Below, one piece after another: positions 41,902-49,066 of a stretch of 64,000 nucleotides of DNA. Where the stretch lies: contig CAAEUX010000034.1 of assembly GCA_900759335.1 (NCBI GenBank), forward strand, positions 1-64,000. Reading direction: 5' to 3'. Origin of the DNA: an uncultured Collinsella sp. (GTDB lineage: Bacteria > Actinomycetota > Coriobacteriia > Coriobacteriales > Coriobacteriaceae). Below the pieces are notes generated by a model, which saw nothing but the letters and a program-made list of their open reading frames with translations, ran no database searches and had not been told where the DNA came from. Within the stretch, counting starts at the first letter, position 1. Each line of letters begins with the position of its first letter. Made by a program: the position numbers and the translations under genes.

Positions 41902-44124
41902 CTACACGATTTGATTCACGTGCGTCTCGTCGTCGAACTTGGCGGCGCCGGGCTCAACGTCCTGGGGAGCGGCGGCGTCGACCAGAGCCTGCTTGAGCTC
42001 GGTGTACTGACGCTCGACCTCGCCCTCGGCCCAGACCTGGTCGGCGATAGCGTCGACCTGGCAGGCGGAGAACTTGTCCTCGGGCGTGTGCGAGACCGGG
42101 TCGACCTTGTGCATGGTCAGCTCGTTGCACTTGCCGATCCACCACTGGTAGGTCATATAGACCGTGCCCTTGTTGATACGGTCGCTCACGTCGGCGCGGC
42201 TGTATACCTGGCCGCGGCGGCTGTGAATCGAGACGATATCGCCGTTCTTGATGCCGCGCGCCTGGGCGTCCGCGGGATTCATGCGGACAAAGCCGGGCTC
42301 GTCGGCAAGCAGCGCCAACGTCTTGCAGTTGCCGGTCATCGAGCGACAGCTGTAGTGGCCGACCTCGCGGACGGTGCACAGGATGAGCGGGTACTCATCG
42401 TCGGGAAGCTCGGAGGGCGCCTCCCAGTCGTGCGCCATCAGGTTGGCGCGGCCGTCCTTGGTGGTGAACTTGCCACCAGCGAACATGTCGGCCGTGCCGT
42501 GGTCGTTCACATCGGTGCTCTTGACGGGCCACTGGGCGTAGCCGCCCTCGGGAGCCATCTTCTCGTAGGTTGCGCCCACAAAGTTGGGGCACAGGCTGAT
42601 GCACTCGTTCCAGATCTGCTCGGTGTTGTCGTAGTGCATGGGGTAACCCATACGCGTGGACAGGTCCGCAAAGATCTCCCAGTCGTGACGGCACTCGCCC
42701 TTGGGCGGAACAGCCGCGTCAAAGTGCTGGAAGCTACGGTCAGATGCGGTAAAGACACCCTCGTGCTCGCCCCAAGAGGTGGCAGGCAGGATGACGTCGG
42801 CGAGCATGGTCGTCTGCGTCATAAAGATGTCCTGGCAAATGAACAGATCCAGCTCGGAGAGCGTCTTGCGCATGCCGGCCGAATCGGGCTCGGTCTGCAC
42901 CGGGTCCTCGCCGTAGTTGTAGAAGCAGTGCACCTTGCCCTCGTCGACCAGGTGGCCCAGGTCGGTGAGCTTGTAGCCCTCCTCGAGCGGGAGCTTTTCC
43001 TCGGGCACGCCCCAAGCCTTGGCAAACTTGGCACGCACTGCCGGGTCGGTAACCTTCTGGTAGCCAGGGTACAGGTTGGGCAGCATGCCCATATCACAGG
43101 AGCCCTGGACGTTATTCTGGCCACGCACGGGCGCGAGACCGGAATTGGGTTTGCCGATCTGGCCGGCAACGCAGGCGATGGAGGCGATGGTGTGCACCGT
43201 CTTCAGGTTCTGCTTCTGCTGGCATACGCCCATGCCCCAGCCAATGATGGCAGAGGGCTTCGCCGTGGCGTACATCTCGGCAGCTTGGTGGATCAACGCG
43301 GGCTCGACACCCGTGATGTCCTGTACGGATTCGGGAGTGTAGTTCTTGATGGTCTCCCACCACTCGTCAAAGCCGTTCGTGTGCTCGGCGACGAATTCCT
43401 TGTCGTAGAGGCCATCGTTGACCAAGCAGTTGGCAAAGGCGTTGAGGAACGCGACGTTGCAACCATTCTTGATCGGAAGGTAGAGATCGGCGATACGCGC
43501 GGTTTCGATATGGCGCGGATCGGCGACGATGATCTTGCAACCCTTTTCTTTGGCTCGCACGATACGCCTTGCGACGATGGGGTGCGAATCGGCAGGGTTA
43601 TAGCCGAAGAGGAAAATGCAGCCCGCATCCTCCATACCAGGGATGGAGCATGACATGCAACCTGAACCAACCGTGTCCATCAGACCGAGGACAGTAGGGC
43701 CGTGTCAAGTACGGGCGCAGTTGTCCACGCTGTGGGTGCCGATGCACGCACGCGTAAACTTCTGCATAACGTAGTTCGCCTCATTGCCGCCGCCTCGCGA
43801 AGAGCCGGTGGTCATGACAGCGTTAGGACCATATTCGTCAATTATGGCCTGCATCTTAGATGCGGTGAAATCCAGTGCCTCGTCCCAGCTTACGCGCTCA
43901 AGATCCGCGCCCTTAGTGCGGCGGATCATCGGGTGCAGTACGCGAGGAGTCAAGATCTTGGTGTCGTTGATGAAGTCGTAGCCGCTCATGCCCTTAAGGC
44001 ACAGCTCGCCCTGATTGGTGATGCCGTTGAGCGGTTCGGTACCCACGACCTGGCCGTTTTGGACCAAGAGGTTAAACTGGCAACCGGCGCCGCAATACGG
44101 GCAGATCACTTTATGCTTCTCCAT
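41902..44124 (-). CDS. fdhF: Formate dehydrogenase H, selenocysteine-containing (UGA at codon 140)
   Basis: Oxidises formate to CO2 with a bis-MGD Mo centre and passes electrons to HydN/HyfA. The reading frame is open through one in-frame TGA (43705-43707) between CART and HGPTVLGL; E. coli FdhF has CARV-Sec-HGPSVAGL at the same residue, 140, so this is selenocysteine and not a break. The [4Fe-4S] cysteines fall at 8, 11, 15 and 42 (CPYCGAGC...ELCLKG), the E. coli positions. Further motifs are FLFGYNPADSHPIVARR, GMGVCQQKQN, and the C-terminal MGD domain (NGDIVSIHSRRGQVYSRADVS). Total 740 aa. The start ATG follows AGGAGGG. A hairpin resembling a bacterial SECIS follows the UGA. Confidence 0.97.
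43670..43695 (-). promoter_or_regulatory. Bacterial SECIS element of fdhF
   Basis: Nine nt after the UGA the mRNA forms ACUGUCC / GGACACGGU around the loop UCGGUCUGAU. The GGUCUG in the loop is identical to the SelB-binding apical motif of E. coli fdhF. This supports Sec insertion at codon 140. Confidence 0.85.
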
Positions 44125-44147
44125 GACACCCTCCTTCCTTTCTCTGC

Positions 44148-44163
44148 TACCGATTAATCGGTA
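44148..44163. promoter_or_regulatory. 16-bp perfect palindrome upstream of fdhF
   Basis: TACCGATTAATCGGTA lies between the hydN stop and the fdhF ribosome binding site. Its size and perfect symmetry suit a dimeric repressor or activator site. No T-run follows, so it is not a typical terminator. Confidence 0.4.
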
Positions 44164-44200
44164 CTTATTTGACAATCGTTGGGCTTGTATGGCCGCCCGC

Positions 44201-44719
44201 CTACGCCTCGTTTTCGATGGTGGCGCGGGCACGCTCGGCAGTCAGCTCCGCCAGGCGCTCCTCGTCCACCAGGGTGAGGCCCTTGGTCGGACAAGCCTCG
44301 GCACACGCCGGACCGCCGGGACGGTCCACGCACAGGTCGCACTTGAGCACGAAGCTCTTAGTCTGCGAACCTACGCGCACGTCGCCCATCAAGACGGGGA
44401 CCTGCGTGGTCGCCACGCTCACGGCGCCAAAGGGGCAGGCCATGACGCAGCTCTTGCAGCCGATGCAGTTGTCCTCGTTGACGCCGATGCGATGGTTCTT
44501 TGGATCAAAGAACAAGGCGCCCGTGGGGCAGGCCTTGGCGCACGGGGCATCCTCGCAGTGGTGACATGCCACCGGCGCGGAAATCTCGTAGGTGCGCGTT
44601 ACGCGCAAGCGAGGTGCGGCGATGTTGCCGGGAATATCGTGTGCTTCGATGCACGCCGCCATACAGGTTTGGCACCCAATGCAGCGTGAAGAATCAGCCA
44701 CGACTCGTTTATTGCCCAT
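44201..44719 (-). CDS. hydN: HydN-like [4Fe-4S] electron-transfer protein
   Basis: A 172-aa polyferredoxin related to HydN and HycB, expected to take electrons from FdhF. Four cluster motifs are visible: CIGCQTCMAACIEAH, CHHCEDAPCAKACPTGAL, CIGCKSCVMACPFGAV and KCDLCVDRPGGPACAEACPTKGL. I start at MGNKRVVADSSRC, preceded by AGGAGGG at 10 nt. The upstream in-frame extension (about 62 codons) has no ferredoxin character, though a GGAGGAATTC site followed by an in-frame GTG 38 codons upstream is a weak alternative. It is first of the hydN-fdhF-hyf series. Confidence 0.94.
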   Translation of the reverse strand: MGNKRVVADSSRCIGCQTCMAACIEAHDIPGNIAAPRLRVTRTYEISAPVACHHCEDAPCAKACPTGALFFDPKNHRIGVNEDNCIGCKSCVMACPFGAVSVATTQVPVLMGDVRVGSQTKSFVLKCDLCVDRPGGPACAEACPTKGLTLVDEERLAELTAERARATIENEA

Positions 44720-45146
44720 GTTGTTCACTCCCTCCTGAATCCCATGCCGGAGAGACCCTGCCGACGTTGCCCCGGACCGCCCGTGGTCCGGCATCGGCGT
44801 ATCGAGTGCATGCGGCGAAACAGGCACTTCGATAGAATTCCTCCAACGATATACAGGTTTAATATACGCAGTTGCAGGGGGCAAACTTGAGCATAGGCCC
44901 TGCAATACGGGTGTATTGCAGGGGTTTTGGCAGGTTGGAATTATTCTCTAGAAGCTATAAAGGTGAGTGTATTACATGCGTACACCTCTGAGATTTTTAC
45001 GCACTCTCATTTTGGATGTACTACGCTTGTATTCGTGTTAATGGTTATTTACTTGAGCGAAATAAAGTAATAGTTATAAGATGCTCGGGTATCGGCATGT
45101 GCCGCATTTGACCGACTATATTGCACGCTCATTAAGGGGGCCAGTG
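44720..45146. other. Gene-free divergent region between hydN and the toxin-antitoxin genes
   Basis: This 427-nt stretch separates divergent transcription units. It holds the hydN leader with hairpin CCGGAC...GTCCGG (44774-44793), a perfect 11-bp inverted repeat at 44898-44923, the motif ATTATTCTCTAGAAGC near 44940 that resembles a palindrome upstream of modA, and AT-rich sequence (TATATT near 44863 on the minus strand) that could contain the hydN promoter. No convincing sigma-54 (-24/-12) element was identified. Confidence 0.5.
44898..44923. promoter_or_regulatory. Perfect 11-bp inverted repeat upstream of hydN
   Basis: CCCTGCAATAC-GGGT-GTATTGCAGGG lies about 180 nt before the hydN start. 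It is strong enough for a transcript hairpin or to bind a dimeric regulator; the formate regulon would be the natural target. Confidence 0.45.
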
Positions 45147-45470
45147 ATGTCATCGACTCAAAAAAGAGCCATCCTGCAGGTGCGCATTCGCGAGGAAGAC
45201 AAGCAGCATGCCGAGCATCTCTACGACGCCATGGGCACATCGCTTGCCGAGGCCGTTCGCCTTTTTGTCGCGCAGAGCATTTTGATGCGCAAGCTTCCCT
45301 TTCAGCCGGTCGCCGTGCGCTCAAAGGACGGCACCGCCGCCTATGGATCGCTCAAAGCATATGGGGACCCCAATCGCCGCTCCGAGGAGCGCAATGCCTG
45401 GATTGAGTACCTTGCTACAGAAAGCGACGATTCGATTTTGGGTCCCGAGGAAGTAGATATCCATGAGTAG
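45147..45470 (+). CDS. RelB/DinJ-family antitoxin
   Basis: A 107-aa ribbon-helix-helix type protein. The N-terminal part (AILQVRIREEDKQHAEHLYD followed by AMGTSLAEAVRLFVAQSIL and RKLPFQP) is the typical RelB/DinJ DNA-binding and dimerisation element ending in the 'LPF' motif. The acidic C-terminus would wrap the toxin. I start at MSSTQKRA, where AAGGGGG lies 6 nt upstream; an upstream in-frame ATG lacks a site. It overlaps the PIN-domain gene by 8 nt, the usual toxin-antitoxin coupling. Confidence 0.85.
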   Translation: MSSTQKRAILQVRIREEDKQHAEHLYDAMGTSLAEAVRLFVAQSILMRKLPFQPVAVRSKDGTAAYGSLKAYGDPNRRSEERNAWIEYLATESDDSILGPEEVDIHE

Positions 45471-45939
45471 CACCATCATCGACGAGACCGTCATCCTACG
45501 CTACCTGCTTGACGACGACGAAGTTCTGTCACCGCGCGCCGCCAAGGTCATCGCCACACGCACCGCTCGCGTCTACCCCGAAATCATCACGCGCGTCGTG
45601 GTCACGCTGCGCGACGTCTATAAGGTTCCCCGCGTTGAGATTGCTGCGGCCTTGAAAAGGCTGCTCGATGACGTCATGGTCGACGAGCCCACCGTTGTCG
45701 CCCTTGCCGTCAAACTCTTTGGCAAGACCCATATGGACTTTACCGACTGCCTCCTCGCAGCCCGAACCGCCATCTGCAACGATGATGTCGTGAGCTTTGG
45801 CAAGCCCATCATCCAAGGCATGATCGATTACCGCCGCAAGCGCCAAACCGCAGCCGACGCTCGCGACCGCGCCGCCGAAGCCCGCAGCCGAAGCACCGAC
45901 TCCACCATCGACAAACTCCGCCACCGCCCTCGCAGCTAA
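45463..45939 (+). CDS. PIN-domain toxin (VapC-like ribonuclease)
   Basis: 158 aa. The N-terminus SSTIIDETVILRYLLDDDEVLS is the PIN start with the first catalytic Asp. Further acidic residues follow around YPEIITR, the conserved HMDFTDCLLAARTA and the closing DDVVSFGK. PIN toxins cleave RNA with Mg2+. The C-terminal ~25 residues are a basic tail (KRQTAADARDRAAEARSRS...). PIN toxins usually pair with VapB-type antitoxins; here the partner looks RelB-like. No promoter is visible between the two, so they form one operon. Confidence 0.85.
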   Translation: MSSTIIDETVILRYLLDDDEVLSPRAAKVIATRTARVYPEIITRVVVTLRDVYKVPRVEIAAALKRLLDDVMVDEPTVVALAVKLFGKTHMDFTDCLLAARTAICNDDVVSFGKPIIQGMIDYRRKRQTAADARDRAAEARSRSTDSTIDKLRHRPRS

Positions 45940-45954
45940 CCCCATCCCCTCCTA

Positions 45955-46021
45955 AGTTGCGGTGAAATACGGACTGTTTCATGCCTTTAAAGGCCTCAAC
46001 AGTCCGTATTTCACCGCAACT
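45955..46021. repeat. 67-bp palindromic element, copy 5
   Basis: The longest clean arms of the family: AGTTGCGGTGAAATACGGAC plus TGTT pair with AACA plus GTCCGTATTTCACCGCAACT. Adding flanking TA/TA extends the symmetry by two bases. It lies between the convergent PIN toxin gene and the AbiEi-like gene. Confidence 0.92.
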
Positions 46022-46049
46022 TATTGAAGGTGGACCGCGAACGATTTCT

Positions 46050-47051
46050 CTATCGGGATTCGGCGTAGGGTTTTGTTGTCGGAATGCCGTAACCGCGCAT
46101 CATGGCACCGAACGATTCTACGTCGTAGGTGTCCGAGAGTTTGAAATGAATGATGTTGTGGCCCATGGCGCGAAGGTTCGCGTCGCGCATGAGGGCCGCT
46201 CGATACGTTTTTACCGCCGCCCGCTCTGCATCATTTTGAGCCTCGTTTTCAAACTTGCCTAGCCCATGCAGCTCTGCCAGCGTCCATGAGCCGTCTGGCA
46301 TCTGCCAGCCATAATCTGCTAGATAATAGCCAGCGTTTCCCGGCCGCGTTATCTCAACTTGAAGCTCGGGCGCGGCAACCCCAGCGAGAATCATCGCTGC
46401 TCTCGCCTCAGACTCACCGCCATTGTCTGACCTGCCGTCCATATACTCAAAAACGTCAAAAGCACGCGCGATGCCATGCAACCCTCGGCAATTTGCCTGC
46501 GCATATGCTCGCAGCTCTTCGCGTTCGACATTGTACTCACGGGCCAAGCCATCGACATAACCCAGCGCATAGCGAAAGGCGCTCGATCGCGCGATATCAA
46601 CAACCGTTCGACACGGATCCGTCAGTGTAAACAGACCAAGTCGCCACACTTCGCCCGGGCGCCAGCGCTTGTATTCAACGAACTCATACGTATCACGCCT
46701 TGTAGACCGTGGCAGCAGCACTTGCACTTTATCCAGAAGCGTATACGCCGAGCCGATGCCGTAGAGCAGCGCTGCTGTCGCTCCGCAAAACACAGCATCC
46801 GGTTCAACGACCGCAATAGCGGATGCCAGCTGAAAGATACGATCTTCAACCCCAAGATTATTCCAATAGACCGGATCCGCATACAAGTGGTTGTAAAGAC
46901 GAAGCATGAGCTCTTCCTGCATAAGCTCACGCGCACGGCGTTCATTCCAAGGATCAATTGTTATAAGCAGCTGTCCATCTTGATGAATTCCAACGGCCGA
47001 GAATAGCATCCTTGCATATGACTGCGGAAAATGTTTGCCTTTATCGAGCAT
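46050..47051 (-). CDS. AbiEi-like protein with C-terminal nuclease-like region (hypothetical)
   Basis: I do not recognise a named family with certainty. The middle (FCGATAALLYGIGSAYTLLDKV ... VLLPRSTRRD ... TLTDPCRTVVDIARSS) follows the pattern of AbiEi-type proteins (TAA-LHG; TxPxRTxxDxA). The last third (SEARAAMILAGVAAPELQVEI, then YYLADYGWQMPDGSWTLAELHG, then FKLSD) has the Glu...Asp...Glu-x-His spacing of Vsr/DUF559-like PD-(D/E)XK folds. No signal peptide or membrane segment is seen; 333 aa. I start at MLDKGKHF because GGGG lies 6 nt upstream; other starts up to seven codons earlier have no site. It is bracketed by two 67-bp palindromes and sits next to a toxin-antitoxin pair, which suggests an accessory or defence role. 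Confidence 0.65.
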   Translation of the reverse strand: MLDKGKHFPQSYARMLFSAVGIHQDGQLLITIDPWNERRARELMQEELMLRLYNHLYADPVYWNNLGVEDRIFQLASAIAVVEPDAVFCGATAALLYGIGSAYTLLDKVQVLLPRSTRRDTYEFVEYKRWRPGEVWRLGLFTLTDPCRTVVDIARSSAFRYALGYVDGLAREYNVEREELRAYAQANCRGLHGIARAFDVFEYMDGRSDNGGESEARAAMILAGVAAPELQVEITRPGNAGYYLADYGWQMPDGSWTLAELHGLGKFENEAQNDAERAAVKTYRAALMRDANLRAMGHNIIHFKLSDTYDVESFGAMMRGYGIPTTKPYAESR

Positions 47052-47236
47052 GGCCAACCCCATAACCATCACGGCGGAGAGAATACCATTACGCTATCGC
47101 ATGCTTCCGTCCGCAGGCCTTGCCAAAAGCTGACCAAAAGCTTGACGCCGCAGGTCAGAGCTTCAAAAAATATTTCCACTCTCGGTAGACGGTCGCTACG
47201 ACCCTCCCAACGGCATCAAAATCCAACCTTACAAAT

Positions 47237-47303
47237 AGTTGCGGTGAAATACGGACTACATGGGCCATAAAAGCCGAAAAACAGTCCGTATTTCACCGCA
47301 ACT
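47237..47303. repeat. 67-bp palindromic element, copy 6
   Basis: AGTTGCGGTGAAATACGGAC and GTCCGTATTTCACCGCAACT match copy 5. The centre (ACATGGGCCATAAAAGCCG) differs. It sits between the tRNA terminator and the AbiEi-like gene. Confidence 0.92.
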
Positions 47304-47336
47304 TAGAAGGGGATGTGAGGTCCCGGCATGCATATG

Positions 47337-47368
47337 AAAACAGCTCTGGCACCAAATGGAGCCAGAGC
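47337..47368 (-). terminator. Rho-independent terminator of the tRNA-Pro/tRNA-Gly transcript
   Basis: On the minus strand GCTCTGGC pairs with GCCAGAGC around a 10-nt loop, followed by TGTTTTC, just after the tRNA-Gly 3' end. Confidence 0.85.
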
Positions 47369-47383
47369 CGTTCGTCTATCTTT

Positions 47384-47457
47384 TGGAGCGGGCGACGGGA
47401 ATCGAACCCGCGTCATCAGCTTGGAAGGCTGGGGTTCTACCATTGAACTACGCCCGC
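47384..47457 (-). tRNA. tRNA-Gly (anticodon UCC)
   Basis: Acceptor GCGGGCG / CGCCCGC with U discriminator, anticodon arm CAGCC-TTCC-AAGCTG with anticodon TCC, T-arm GCGGGTTCGATTCCCGT, and an encoded CCA. It lies 6 nt from tRNA-Pro, so they are co-transcribed. Confidence 0.96.
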
Positions 47458-47463
47458 AAGATA

Positions 47464-47540
47464 TGGTCGGGACGACAGGATTTGAACCTGCGACATCCTG
47501 CTCCCAAAGCAGGCGCGCTACCAAACTGCGCCACGTCCCG
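47464..47540 (-). tRNA. tRNA-Pro (anticodon UGG)
   Basis: Acceptor CGGGACG / CGTCCCG, D-loop AGTTTGGTAGCG, anticodon arm CTGCTTTGGGAGCAG with anticodon TGG, T-arm GCAGGTTCAAATCCTGT, and an encoded CCA. Confidence 0.96.
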
Positions 47541-47631
47541 AAGGTGTTGAGCAGCTAAGGTCTAAACCTTGCGTGTCCCAAAGCGAAGGAAATTATAGGG
47601 GAGACTCCCCGCCTGTGCAAGCGCAGAAACC

Positions 47632-48990
47632 CTAGCTCCTCGAATGTGCAACAAAACGACTATGGAGCAGGCCGATTACAAAGGCAACCACGGCAACCGG
47701 CGCCCACGCGGCACCGATATTCGCCAGCGGCAGCACATCAAACGGTAGCCACGCGCCCGCGAAAAACGCATCGCGGACCGAAGTGATCACACTCTGCACG
47801 GCAACCACGCCGCCGACCCAGACCCACACCTGCGGATGCGCGTCGCAAAAGCCGTGCACCAAGCCCATCAGCACCAGCACGATGGCAACGGGATACAAGG
47901 CGTTGAGCATGGGCACCGAGAACACGAGGATCACGTCGAGGCCCACGTTGGAGAGCACGCACGAAAACGCCGCGAACACAAAGGCGAGAATCGCGAAGGG
48001 GCGGCGCATGGCCTCATCGGAAGCCTCCGCTCCCCCTTTAACCACATACGTCTCGCAGAAGTAACGAGAGCAGCAGCTAATAAGACCGATGCACACGTTC
48101 ATGCAGGCTAGGAAGAAAATCGCAAAGACCACGACCGTGCCGGCAAGACCAAAGTGTATAGAGGCCGAACGCGCAAGGATCGCGGCGCCGTTGGTGGCAT
48201 CGGGCATAACCGTGCCGAGCTGCATGCCTGCAAGCGCCAGGCCGCAGTAGATGATGGCCATGAGCACACCGGCGATCACACCGGAGCGTGAGATCTCGAA
48301 GGCCACGCGCTTATCGTCGGTAACACCCAACTCGTGGATGGTCTCGGCGATGATGATGCCGAAGGCGAGCGACGCGAGCAGGTCCATGGTCTGATAGCCA
48401 GTCAAAAAGCCCTGCACGGCGGCGCCTGCATCGTAGGGAGCCTGAGGCGCGGCAGCGGGACCAAGCGGCGAGATCACAGCAGCACCCACGACCAGCACGA
48501 TGAGCGCAATGAGCGCGGGGCCCGTAATGCGGCCGAGCACGCGCGTGATGACACCCGGGCGCAGCGTGAGCACAAACGCGACGACGAAGAACCCGATGGC
48601 AAACACCAGACGTGCCGTGCCGAGCGAAACGCCCTCGGGTAGCAGCGGCACCAGCATTTCGAAGGCCGTAGAGCTTGTGCGAGGAATGGCCAGGCACGGA
48701 CCGATGGTCAGATAGACCGCCGCAACGAAGAATTCGCCAAACTTGGGATGCACGCGGCCGGCAAGCTCGCGCGCCGTTCCGGCAAGCGCCACGGCGATAA
48801 AGCCCATGACGGGCAGGCCGATGGCAGCTATGAGAAAGCCGAGCATGGCAACCGGCGTGGCAGAGCCTGCCTGCAGCGCCAGCAGCGGCGGAATAATGAG
48901 GTTGCCGGCGCCAAAGAGCATCGAGAACAGGGCGATGCCGACGGTAACGACATGGTCGGAACGTAGACCACGCGAGGCGGATGAGGCCAT
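47632..48990 (-). CDS. brnQ: Branched-chain amino acid transport carrier (BrnQ/LIVCS family)
   Basis: A 452-aa cation-coupled permease for Leu, Ile and Val with 12 hydrophobic segments. The family opening VTVGIALFSMLFGAGNLIIPPLLALQAG is intact, as are YLTIGPCLAIPRTSSTAFEM, the GYQTMDLLASLAFGIIIAETI element and the KRVAFEISRSGVIAGVLMAIIYCGLALAG region. AAAGGTG lies 7 nt before the ATG. It is transcribed alone: a strong terminator from the upstream selenium gene run lies just before it, and the tRNA pair follows. Confidence 0.95.
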   Translation of the reverse strand: MASSASRGLRSDHVVTVGIALFSMLFGAGNLIIPPLLALQAGSATPVAMLGFLIAAIGLPVMGFIAVALAGTARELAGRVHPKFGEFFVAAVYLTIGPCLAIPRTSSTAFEMLVPLLPEGVSLGTARLVFAIGFFVVAFVLTLRPGVITRVLGRITGPALIALIVLVVGAAVISPLGPAAAPQAPYDAGAAVQGFLTGYQTMDLLASLAFGIIIAETIHELGVTDDKRVAFEISRSGVIAGVLMAIIYCGLALAGMQLGTVMPDATNGAAILARSASIHFGLAGTVVVFAIFFLACMNVCIGLISCCSRYFCETYVVKGGAEASDEAMRRPFAILAFVFAAFSCVLSNVGLDVILVFSVPMLNALYPVAIVLVLMGLVHGFCDAHPQVWVWVGGVVAVQSVITSVRDAFFAGAWLPFDVLPLANIGAAWAPVAVVAFVIGLLHSRFVAHSRS

Positions 48991-49009
48991 GAGAGCACCT
49001 TTCGAATCA

Positions 49010-49044
49010 AAACAAAAACGGGACGGGCAAAAGACCCGTCCCGC
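49010..49044 (-). terminator. Rho-independent terminator of the double-cubane/selenium gene run
   Basis: GCGGGACGGG pairs with CCCGTCCCG around TCTTTTG, followed by TTTTTGTTTTG on the minus strand, 23 nt past the cysteine desulfurase stop. Confidence 0.93.
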
Positions 49045-49066
49045 AAGTATAAACGGTCTAGCAGCT

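Larger units (their letters stand above)
47052..47383. other. Gene-free region upstream of the AbiEi-like gene
   Basis: This 332-nt stretch contains a palindrome copy and the tRNA terminator, described separately. The rest (47052-47236) is relatively AT-rich, with short repeats of CAAAAGCTGACCAAAAGCTTG near 47125, and presumably holds the promoter of the AbiEi-like gene. I see no coding sequence in it. Confidence 0.5.

Noticed and set aside
43681..43733. fdhF as a frameshifted or split pseudogene
   Set aside because: The break is a single in-frame TGA at the known Sec position with a SECIS hairpin, and selA, selB, selC and selD are all present.
45081..45146. Longer antitoxin starting 22 codons upstream
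   Set aside because: No ribosome binding site at that ATG, and the family N-terminus begins at MSSTQKRA, where AAGGGGG is correctly spaced.
1257..47303. CRISPR array formed by the repeated palindromes
   Set aside because: The copies are dispersed over 46 kb, with no spacers and no cas genes.
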